The notes beneath the pieces are model-generated. The model worked only from the letters and a program-made list of their open reading frames with translations, did not search any database and was not told the origin of the DNA. Positions 1 to 5,413 of a stretch of 7,521 nucleotides of DNA are shown piece after piece (within the stretch, counting starts at the first letter, position 1; each line of letters starts with the position of its first letter). The stretch lies in contig JAEWVM010000189.1 of assembly GCA_023396615.1 (NCBI GenBank), forward strand, positions 1 through 7,521, written 5' to 3'. Position numbers and translations under genes: made by a program. Origin of the DNA: Spirochaetota bacterium. Lineage in GTDB: Bacteria > Spirochaetota > UBA4802 > JAFGJZ01.

Positions 1-886
1 GGGTAAATCCCGTTTCTTTTTTCTTTCTGTATGTAAGAATATTATAAGTCGCTATCGTGATAGGTTTTATCTCTTTTTTATCGCCCGAAAATTCACCTAT
101 CTGATCAGGTGAAATCGTAGTCTTGTCGATAATTTCATCTCTCCACTGACGAAGTGCAACAGTATTAGTCACGAGAATCAGAGTTTCTGTCTGCATGCGC
201 GTTATCGCGCCGATTCCGACAATAGTCTTTCCCGATCCGCACGGAAGAACTATTACACCGCTTCCGCCCTGCTGTGTTCCTGAACAATAAAACGCATTAA
301 CCGCGCTTTCCTGATAATCCCTCATACCGAAATCTTTTCCAGAAAGAGCTATGTCTCTCTTTCCTATTTCAAGCGGATCCCCGTTTTCATATCCTGCCAA
401 ATCCTCAACAGGAAAACCGATTTTAATCAATGCCTGCTTCAAGTGACCGCGGAGTTCCGGTTTTACATAAATTGCGTTTTTTCCGGCATATGAATCAACA
501 AACTGGTCAATACGCTTATTATGAGATATTTCTTCAAGAATCATGGAATCTTTTGATTTCAATATCAGCTTATCACCTTCTTTTTCAAGATAAAGAAGGC
601 CGTAACGCGTCATCTGTTCAGTGACAGAAGCCACAACAGTCTGCGGAACATCATAACGAGAATATTTTCTGAGTGTATCGATTATTTCGTTTCTGGTATG
701 GCCGATACTGGCGGCATTCCAAAGAGAAAGAGCAGTTATTCTGTACGTATGAATGTGCTCCGGTGATTTTTCAAGCTCAGCGAAAGGCGATATCGCATCT
801 CTGGCCTGTTCATAATCAGCATTATTTACTTCAAGAAGTATCGTGTTGTCACTTTGTACAATTGCGGGTTTTGACGTTTTTTCCAT
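1..886 (-). CDS. XPB/Rad25-like DNA repair helicase, N-terminal part (runs off window)
   Basis: This is the first 295 residues of a superfamily 2 helicase of the XPB/ERCC3 type, an ATP-driven 3'-5' DNA translocase thought to act in repair; its 3' end lies beyond base 1. Residues ~8-60 carry the XPB N-terminal signature (IVQSDNTILLEV, then FAELEKSPEHIHTYRIT and LSLWNAA). Residues ~135-185 resemble the XPB damage-recognition region. RecA domain 1 begins near M188 (RDYQ, the Q-motif-like part), with Walker A LPCGSGKT at 214-221 (K220). The DEAH-type box and RecA domain 2 would lie outside the window. The start is taken at ATG 886, which puts the conserved PAIVQSD block at residue 7. No Shine-Dalgarno is visible there. 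In-frame GTG 958 and TTG 925 are alternatives before the stop at 962-964; GTG 958 would overlap the preceding gene. It sits 43 bases after the glycosyltransferase gene on the same strand, so co-transcription is likely. Family assignment is firm; the exact start is not. Confidence 0.9.
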   Translation of the reverse strand, partial: MEKTSKPAIVQSDNTILLEVNNADYEQARDAISPFAELEKSPEHIHTYRITALSLWNAASIGHTRNEIIDTLRKYSRYDVPQTVVASVTEQMTRYGLLYLEKEGDKLILKSKDSMILEEISHNKRIDQFVDSYAGKNAIYVKPELRGHLKQALIKIGFPVEDLAGYENGDPLEIGKRDIALSGKDFGMRDYQESAVNAFYCSGTQQGGSGVIVLPCGSGKTIVGIGAITRMQTETLILVTNTVALRQWRDEIIDKTTISPDQIGEFSGDKKEIKPITIATYNILTYRKKKETGFT

Positions 887-929
887 ATCTAATGCGAAAA
901 GTAAGAACGGAAACTGAGCTGTCAACCAC

Positions 930-1610
930 TTATTCAGGAGGGTATAAAAGAATTTCACCTTCTATAAACGCGATATAATGCTCCAAATCGTTCTCAAGCT
1001 GTTCAGCGTCAGTCAGGGATTCGCACGCAATTTCATCAAAATATTCTTCCCTGAAGCCTATTTTAAAATGTACCGATTGAATCCAAAGCTGAAGAAGCAA
1101 AGATTCATCAAATTCTTCAAGAATCATATTTTTTAAAATTTCATATTTAAAACCCTTAAAAGGTGAAAAAGGATCTGCGATATTAATTTCTGCCGAACTG
1201 TTAAGTTTTGCAGTTACAGAATTAGAGAGATTGAATACAGCATACTCGCCGTCTTCTTCGTTCTTTTTTATTCTGCTTAAACTTACGAATTGAGTTTCAT
1301 TTAACAATGAAAGTATTTTTTCGGACGCGGCACAGAACTTCGGATGAGCTAAATCAGAAAATATTATTTCATCATAATTGTTTTCGGCAAAACTGAGAGC
1401 ACTCTGGAAACATCCGCCGTAACCGAGAGAAACCTCATGAGAAATCAGATATATTCTTCCGCCGGTCTTTATTTTTGAAGCTGTAGAATCAGATGAACCG
1501 TCATCAACAAAAAGGATGTCGGCATCCATATTCATAAGTTCAATTTCGTCGAGCTTTTGCGAAATTATGTTTTCTTTCTCATAAAATGGAAGAACCAGAA
1601 GTCTCTTCAT
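930..1610 (-). CDS. Family 2 glycosyltransferase (small, soluble)
   Basis: This 226-residue protein resembles GT-A fold, dolichol-phosphate-mannose-synthase-like family 2 glycosyltransferases, which move a sugar from a nucleotide sugar to an acceptor. The N-terminal strand MKRLLVLPFYEKEN is followed by VDDGSSDST at 35-43, the nucleotide-binding hallmark, and by LGYGGCFQSAL at 62-72, matching the usual LGKGGA-type loop. The metal-binding position reads FSDLAHP (84-90). If aligned to the common DADxQHP, only the second Asp (D86) is kept. FSPFKGFK at 148-155 fits the later acceptor-loop region. There is no membrane segment, so it is probably cytosolic. The ATG at 1610 has GGGGA about 7 bases upstream. 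The C-terminal ~70 residues are acidic and unfamiliar. Donor and acceptor cannot be told from the sequence. It heads a probable two-gene unit with the helicase and is divergent from the DHH gene. Confidence 0.75.
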   Translation of the reverse strand: MKRLLVLPFYEKENIISQKLDEIELMNMDADILFVDDGSSDSTASKIKTGGRIYLISHEVSLGYGGCFQSALSFAENNYDEIIFSDLAHPKFCAASEKILSLLNETQFVSLSRIKKNEEDGEYAVFNLSNSVTAKLNSSAEINIADPFSPFKGFKYEILKNMILEEFDESLLLQLWIQSVHFKIGFREEYFDEIACESLTDAEQLENDLEHYIAFIEGEILLYPPE

Positions 1611-1677
1611 ATATTTTCCCCGAAGTTAATAGAATTGACAATTTACGCATCATGTGTTCTGTTAACAGCAGAACAAA
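1611..1677. promoter_or_regulatory. Divergent promoter region with a dyad next to the DHH gene start
   Basis: This 67-base spacer must carry the start signals of both the glycosyltransferase (minus) and the DHH gene (plus). A perfect TTGACA lies at 1635-1640 on the plus strand, but no good -10 follows (best TGTTAA at 1660, 3 of 6 with a 19-base spacer). If used, it would give an almost leaderless DHH mRNA, and indeed no Shine-Dalgarno precedes ATG 1678. At 1659-1668 there is a perfect ten-base palindrome, CTGTTAACAG, overlapped by a second inverted repeat GTTCTG (1656-1661) / CAGAAC (1669-1674). A repressor site over the DHH start is possible. Palindromes this short occur by chance several times in a window of this size, so position is the only argument. 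Confidence 0.35.
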
Positions 1678-2790
1678 ATGAATATAGCAAATCTCACAAA
1701 CGGTCTCATTAAGGCAATAAAAAAACACAAAAGCATTCTAATCTTCATTAAAGGCTCACCTGACCCGGATGCGATTGGATCTTCTTTCGCTTTTCAGGCA
1801 ATTTGCTCTTCTCTTGGAGTAAAAAGCGAAATAATCGCCCTCATGGAACTTTCTCTCAATCAGAATAAAATGATAGTTTCTTCTCTTTCCATTCCCGTCC
1901 AGTTCAGACAAAGCCTTCCTGACATTGATAAATATGACGCCTACGCAGTTCTTGATCATCCGTCAAATTATGTCCGCGAAGTCGGTCAGCTCATATGCGC
2001 TGTTCATCTCGACCATCATGCGAAATCCGAAGATTCCGTTGACGCCGAATTTTCATTTACCGAAGAAAGCATCAATTCGCTTTCATCTCTGATAGCCCTT
2101 ATCTACCGCGAGATGAATCTCAACATCGACCGCGAATACATGCGCAGAGTAGCAACATCGCTTTATTACGGCATATTAACCGACACAGACATGCTTTCTC
2201 ACGCGACTTCAATCGACTCGGAAGCGCTCGAATATATCAGCGCGTTTTCCGACATCAAACTAATAGAAAGCCTGGTTGCCCTGCCGTATTCCGGCGAAAC
2301 AATGACAATAATCCAAAAAGCGATACGCTCAAATATCGTATACAAAAACTGGATAATAGCCGGTGTCGGATACATCGATGAAGAAAACCGCGACGCCATC
2401 GCAATAACCGCAGATTATCTTCTGAACAACAATGATTTCTCAACTTCAGTGGTCTTTGCGATTATAAAAAGAAAGGACGGTTCGAAATTTATCGATGCGT
2501 CGCTCAGAACAAAACTCATTATGCTCGACCTCAATCATTTCATCCATACCATAACTCCAAACGGAGGCGCCCGCAAATATAAAGGAGCGTATCAGGTTGA
2601 TCTTGATTATTTTTCAAAATATGCAGATGAAGAATTTCTCTGGAATTTCGTCAGAAGCGTTACGGTATCACACATCAAACACGGAAGAGATACAATTAAA
2701 TATCTCGCGGTTACCGACATATTTTCTCGAATAGGCAGTCGTTTCAGCCGGATTAAATCGATGTTTCACCAAAAGGATATCAATCAATGA
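1678..2790 (+). CDS. DHH/DHHA1 family phosphoesterase (NrnA/RecJ-like)
   Basis: This is a 370-residue cytosolic metal-dependent phosphoesterase of the DHH superfamily, whose members hydrolyse short oligonucleotides, pAp or cyclic dinucleotides. Visible motifs are SPDPDAIGS at 27-35 (motif I), VLDHP with D93 (II), LDHHA with D112-H113-H114 (III) and YYGILTDTDML with D169 (IV). The DHHA1 part follows from about residue 225, ending in NGGARKYKGAYQVDL (295-309). Two deviations stand out: the usual His three residues before the motif I proline is K25, and the DHHA1 GGGH-type loop is only GG followed by ARKYKG. The latter resembles a known variant with GG..KGG. An in-frame stop at 1663-1665 makes ATG 1678 the first possible start. 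A basic tail (about 333-365) follows the catalytic core. It overlaps yjbQ by four bases (ATGA), so the two are translationally coupled. The exact substrate is unknown. Confidence 0.85.
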   Translation: MNIANLTNGLIKAIKKHKSILIFIKGSPDPDAIGSSFAFQAICSSLGVKSEIIALMELSLNQNKMIVSSLSIPVQFRQSLPDIDKYDAYAVLDHPSNYVREVGQLICAVHLDHHAKSEDSVDAEFSFTEESINSLSSLIALIYREMNLNIDREYMRRVATSLYYGILTDTDMLSHATSIDSEALEYISAFSDIKLIESLVALPYSGETMTIIQKAIRSNIVYKNWIIAGVGYIDEENRDAIAITADYLLNNNDFSTSVVFAIIKRKDGSKFIDASLRTKLIMLDLNHFIHTITPNGGARKYKGAYQVDLDYFSKYADEEFLWNFVRSVTVSHIKHGRDTIKYLAVTDIFSRIGSRFSRIKSMFHQKDINQ

Positions 2791-3185
2791 AGGAAATTTC
2801 AGTTTCAACAAACAAAAATGAAGAACTAATCGACATAACAAGAGCTGTAGCGAAATGCATTGATGAAGAAAATTTTCATGACGGAATCTGTGTAATATTC
2901 ACACCGCATACAACAGGAGCCGTAACCATAAACGAAAACGCCGATCCCGATGTAAAAAGCGATATGATCCGCGGACTTTCATCAGTCGGTATAGAAAACG
3001 TCCGCTACGATCATTCCGAAGGAAATTCGCCGGCGCATATCAAATCATCTCTTGTCGGAGTTTCCGAAACCGTTATAGTTGAAAACGGCAGACTGATTCT
3101 CGGCACATGGCAGGGAATTTATTTCTGTGAATTTGACGGTCCGAGAAAAAGAAAAGTTTTCGTCAAACTGATCGGAAACTCTTAA
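2787..3185 (+). CDS. yjbQ: YjbQ/UPF0047 family protein
   Basis: This 132-residue protein is full length for the YjbQ (UPF0047, TIGR00149) family, a small, widely conserved cytosolic fold. The family is often labelled secondary thiamine-phosphate synthase because the E. coli member shows that weak activity; the true role is unsettled. Family signatures are all present: TPHTTGAVTINENADPDV at 39-56, DHSEGNSPAHIKSSLVG at 75-91 (H76, N80, H84) and LGTWQGIYFCEFDGPR at 105-120. The conserved histidines (H41, H76, H84) and acidic residues form the presumed metal/active pocket. Start ATG 2787 lies inside the DHH stop (ATGA overlap) and has AAAAGGA ending about 9 bases upstream, so it is well supported. 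It ends two bases from the stop of convergent mazG, and no clear terminator is seen between them. The family call is very secure; the reaction is not. Confidence 0.93.
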   Translation: MKEISVSTNKNEELIDITRAVAKCIDEENFHDGICVIFTPHTTGAVTINENADPDVKSDMIRGLSSVGIENVRYDHSEGNSPAHIKSSLVGVSETVIVENGRLILGTWQGIYFCEFDGPRKRKVFVKLIGNS

Positions 3186-3187
3186 CC

Positions 3188-3958
3188 TCAAAGCTTCGCC
3201 TTATCCCAGAGAGAATTCATTTCATCAAGCGTCATGTCAGAAATTTTTTTTTCGAGCTTTGCGGCTTCTTTTTCTACAAGCCTGAATCTTGATGAAAATT
3301 TTTCAGTTGAATGAAGCAGAGCTTCTTCGGGATCAATGTCAAGAAAACGCGAAATATTCACAAGAGTAAAAAGAATGTCTCCGAATTCATCTTTGATTTT
3401 CGCTTTGTCGGCTGATTTAACCGCTTCTTTGAATTCAGCTATTTCTTCATCAAGCTTCTCTTCGACACCTTCAATATTATCCCAATCGAAGCCGATTCGG
3501 GATGTTTTTTCCTGAGTGCGGTATGCTTTTAAAAGAGCCGGCAGAGATTTAGGAACTCCGTCAATTGCAGACTCTCCTTTTTTCTTTTCAGTCTTTTTTA
3601 TGTTTTCCCATCGGGTTAAAACTTCATCAGAAGTAATTTCGTCCTTAACCGAGAAGACGTGGGGATGACGCCGAATCAGCTTTGTATTAATGCCGTCAGC
3701 CACATCGTCAATATCAAACCGTTTCTGTTCACGCGCAATCTCACTGTGGGCGTATACCTGATAAAGAAGATCGCCGAGTTCTTCTTTTATCTTCTCATCA
3801 TCCTTAGAATCAATCGCATCAATAACTTCATATGTTTCTTCAATGAGATATTTTTTAAGGGTCTCATGCGTCTGTTCCCTATCCCAGGGGCAACCGTTCT
3901 CGGCCCGAAGAACAGCCGCTGTTTCGGCAAGTTTATAGAGTTTACGCGATTCGTTCAT
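3188..3958 (-). CDS. mazG: Nucleoside triphosphate pyrophosphohydrolase MazG
   Basis: This 256-residue two-domain MazG hydrolyses NTPs and dNTPs to the monophosphate and pyrophosphate, cleaning the nucleotide pool; in E. coli it also affects ppGpp. Repeat 1 has CPWD (23-26), then the metal-binding EE..E helix (E40, E41, E44) and EELGDLL (59-65, with D63). HPHVF at 98-102 and the W-E-x-I-K-K-x-E-K segment (117-124) are typical of full-length bacterial MazG. Repeat 2 has the matching E171/E172/E175 and DEFGDILF (190-197, with D194). Both catalytic sets are intact and the length is normal for the family. The start ATG (3956-3958) directly follows the aminotransferase stop TAA with no spacer. A modest GGTGA five bases upstream lies within the aminotransferase's last codons, so coupled translation is likely. 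It converges on yjbQ with a two-base gap. Confidence 0.95.
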   Translation of the reverse strand: MNESRKLYKLAETAAVLRAENGCPWDREQTHETLKKYLIEETYEVIDAIDSKDDEKIKEELGDLLYQVYAHSEIAREQKRFDIDDVADGINTKLIRRHPHVFSVKDEITSDEVLTRWENIKKTEKKKGESAIDGVPKSLPALLKAYRTQEKTSRIGFDWDNIEGVEEKLDEEIAEFKEAVKSADKAKIKDEFGDILFTLVNISRFLDIDPEEALLHSTEKFSSRFRLVEKEAAKLEKKISDMTLDEMNSLWDKAKL

Positions 3959-5131
3959 TTACATCACCGATTTAATCGCGCCGGCAAGACGTTCAATTCC
4001 ATCAGTAATAGTAGCTTCATCAACACAGCTGAAATTCAGCCTCATAGTGAACTTATCGGGATTTGAAGGATAAAAAGGATCACCCGGAACAAATGCAACC
4101 TTATCTTTTATCGCAATGTCAAAAAGTTCAAGCGAATTGATATGACGAGGCAATTTAACCCAGAGGAACATTCCTCCTTCAGGTTCGGTAAATTCAACTT
4201 CTTCCGGAAAATATTTCTTTATCGCGTTAACCATAGCCTCTCGTTGTTTTCTGTAAACAGCAAGAATCGTAGCAATATGCTTATCTATATCGTTATTACT
4301 CAGATAATCAAAAAGAACTCTCTGTGAGAAATAATTTGTATGAAGATCTGCAGCCTGTTTCGCAACCAATATTTTCTCATAGATGCTTTTAGGAGCAGCA
4401 ATCCAGCCGAGACGGAAGGATGGAGTGAATATCTTCGAAAATGATCCAAGAAGAACTGTATTCTTTTCAAGATACTTCTTCATGGATTCCTGATGCTTGC
4501 CGATAAAGCGAAGCTCGCCATACGGGTCATCCTCAATAAGAACCGTTTTAGTTGATGAAAGTGCCTGCGCGATTTCACGGCGTTTTTCGTCCGACCATGT
4601 TATACCCGACGGATTCTGAAAATTAGGAACTGCATAAAACAGCTTCGGATTTGATTCTATTGCCTTTTTTACATCTGCTATGCATGGACCGTCATTTTCG
4701 AGATCAACAGTTTTAAAATTCGCCTTGTATATCGACAATGACTGAATCGCGCCGAGATATCCCGGACGCTCAATAATGACGTTTTCACCTTCATTCAAAA
4801 CCGATTTCGCCATCAGATCAAGACCCTGCTGTGAACCGTTTGTTATGATAATTTCGTCCGGTGAAATGTGAATGCCCTTGTCTGCGTAACGCTTTGAAAT
4901 AAATTCGCGCAATGGTTCATATCCTTCAGTCGTACTATACTGAAGGGCGTCCTTACCGGATTCATCCAGAACGCGGCAGCATGATTCCTTAATTTCCTTA
5001 ACCGGAAAAAAATCTCTGTTTGGAAGACCTCCCGCGAAAGAAATAACATCAGGCTGAACTGTTACCTTAAGAATCTCGCGTATAAAAGACTTGGGAACAT
5101 CATTTATTCTGTCTGCAAATATATTTTCCAT
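3959..5131 (-). CDS. PLP-dependent class I/II aminotransferase (Aro8/LysN-like)
   Basis: This 390-residue fold-type I aminotransferase resembles the 2-aminoadipate/aromatic aminotransferase group (LysN, Aro8, and the catalytic half of MocR proteins), and it lacks any DNA-binding domain. Key sites are SFAGGLPNRDFFP (31-43), the phosphate/ring loop NGSQQGLDL (98-106), PNFQNPSG (169-176, N173), IEDDPYG (199-205, D201 and Y204) and GSFSKIFTPSFRLGW (229-243) with the PLP-binding lysine K233. The carboxylate-binding arginine is R364 in MRLNFS. All catalytic positions are intact and the length is normal. It probably acts in the cytosol on an aromatic, branched or 2-aminoadipate-type substrate with 2-oxoglutarate; which one cannot be told. 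For start ATG 5131, AGGAA lies about 15 bases upstream, rather far. It heads a two-gene unit with mazG and is divergent from trpB, which could place aromatic amino acid metabolism on both sides of the spacer. Confidence 0.9.
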   Translation of the reverse strand: MENIFADRINDVPKSFIREILKVTVQPDVISFAGGLPNRDFFPVKEIKESCCRVLDESGKDALQYSTTEGYEPLREFISKRYADKGIHISPDEIIITNGSQQGLDLMAKSVLNEGENVIIERPGYLGAIQSLSIYKANFKTVDLENDGPCIADVKKAIESNPKLFYAVPNFQNPSGITWSDEKRREIAQALSSTKTVLIEDDPYGELRFIGKHQESMKKYLEKNTVLLGSFSKIFTPSFRLGWIAAPKSIYEKILVAKQAADLHTNYFSQRVLFDYLSNNDIDKHIATILAVYRKQREAMVNAIKKYFPEEVEFTEPEGGMFLWVKLPRHINSLELFDIAIKDKVAFVPGDPFYPSNPDKFTMRLNFSCVDEATITDGIERLAGAIKSVM

Positions 5132-5179
5132 AATGAATGGATATTTTTCCTAAGAATTAGAGTGTCAATAAATATATTT
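5132..5179 (-). promoter_or_regulatory. Candidate promoter elements of the aminotransferase-mazG unit
   Basis: Reading minus-ward there is a TATATT (5171-5176; 5 of 6 to a -10) about 40 bases before ATG 5131, without a good -35. There is also a perfect TTGACA (5163-5168) whose best -10 (AATATC at 5140-5145) is poor. The first option would leave AGGAA (5147-5151) inside the leader, which fits better; the second would make the mRNA nearly leaderless. Neither is strong, and I cannot decide between them by eye. Confidence 0.25.
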
Positions 5180-5212
5180 TGAGTTTTGCATTACAGAACT
5201 CAGTTTTTTTTT
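5180..5212 (+). terminator. Intrinsic terminator reading plus-ward, upstream of trpB
   Basis: TGAGTTTTG (5180-5188) can pair with CAGAACTCA (5194-5202): nine base pairs with one U-G wobble and a five-base loop CATTA. This is followed by G and nine T residues (5204-5212), the classic layout of a rho-independent terminator for plus-strand transcription. No plus-strand gene ends nearby; the last one is yjbQ, 2 kb back. On the minus strand the run would be A residues before the hairpin, so it cannot end minus-strand transcripts. It may stop antisense read-through from the DHH-yjbQ unit, or end a short unannotated RNA. Confidence 0.6.
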
Positions 5213-5284
5213 CATCGTACTGTTTCAACTCTTATTAAACAGCCGACAGCAATTATATTTTATGATAACACAATGAAAATGCCG

Positions 5285-5308
5285 TTTAACCAGGTTAACT
5301 CAGTTAAA
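5285..5308. repeat. Three tandem nine-base GTTAAC-type elements in the trpB leader
   Basis: TTTAACCAG (5285), GTTAACTCA (5294) and GTTAAAATC (5303) follow each other at exact nine-base steps. Within them TTAACC-A-GGTTAA (5286-5298) is a perfect dyad, and the outer TTTAAC/GTTAAA are also inverted. This looks like an operator array for a DNA-binding regulator. The GTTAAC core is shared with the centre of the E. coli TrpR operator, but the flanks do not match well, so a TrpR link is only a suggestion. Confidence 0.35.
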
Positions 5309-5379
5309 ATCGCTTGATTTTATTTAAGCAAGTTCAAAGATAAAGCATTACCGCTGAGACATATGCGGCTGAAGTATAA

Positions 5380-5407
5380 CTGCGCGTTTAAATTGCGCGG
5401 AAAGGAG
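5380..5407 (+). promoter_or_regulatory. trpB ribosome binding site with an abutting GC-rich hairpin
   Basis: AAAGGAG (5401-5407) lies six bases before ATG 5414 and fixes the trpB start there rather than at ATG 5363 in the same frame. Directly upstream, CTGCGCG (5380-5386) can pair with TGCGCGG (5394-5400) over seven pairs, two of them G-U wobbles, with loop TTTAAAT. The hairpin ends exactly where the Shine-Dalgarno begins. It might shield or stack on the ribosome site, or stabilise the mRNA 5' region. Confidence 0.55.
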
Positions 5408-5413
5408 AAAAAC

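Larger units (their letters stand above)
5213..5413 (+). promoter_or_regulatory. Promoter and 5' leader region of trpB
   Basis: This is a gene-free stretch before trpB. A TATGAT (5261-5266; 5 of 6 to a -10) is the best promoter element, but no matching -35 is seen. Transcription starting near 5273 would give a leader of about 140 bases. It contains tandem GTTAAC-type elements (5285-5308), a weak hairpin GCTTGA (5312-5317) / TTAAGC (5324-5329), a short hairpin CCGC (5351-5354) / GCGG (5365-5368) and a GC-rich hairpin touching the Shine-Dalgarno (5380-5400). I see no T-box sequence and no terminator just before the gene, so control, if any, would be at initiation or translation. Confidence 0.4.

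Noticed and set aside
673..978. Plus-strand open frame of 101 codons opposite the helicase and glycosyltransferase
   Set aside because: It lies antisense to two convincingly coding genes and has no recognisable protein features; also rejected on the same grounds are the other antisense frames such as 3659-4066 and 5627-5914.
3132..3167. TTTGACG/CGTCAAA inverted repeat near the 3' end of yjbQ
   Set aside because: It has a 22-base loop, no T-run on either strand, and lies in strongly conserved YjbQ codons; likely chance.
3219..3252. ATTTC/GAAAT inverted repeat followed by a T-run as a terminator for yjbQ
   Set aside because: The stem is only five AU-rich pairs with a long loop, and the T-run is explained by lysine codons of mazG on the other strand.
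4251..4260. CTGTAAACAG as a further copy of the palindrome family seen at 1659 and 7502
   Set aside because: It is not a perfect palindrome, lies inside the aminotransferase coding sequence, and such matches are expected by chance.
5273..5317. Short ORF MKMPFNQVNSVKIA in the trpB leader, ending at a hairpin, as a trp attenuation leader peptide
   Set aside because: It has no tryptophan codon, no Shine-Dalgarno, and no terminator follows it before trpB, so classical attenuation is not supported.
5213..5413. T-box or other known tryptophan-sensing riboswitch in front of trpB
   Set aside because: I could not find the conserved T-box antiterminator sequence or a terminator close to the start codon.
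5363..5413. Earlier in-frame ATG for trpB at 5363 adding 17 residues
   Set aside because: The extra residues are encoded by the GC-rich hairpin and the Shine-Dalgarno region, and AAAGGAG six bases before ATG 5414 supports the later start.
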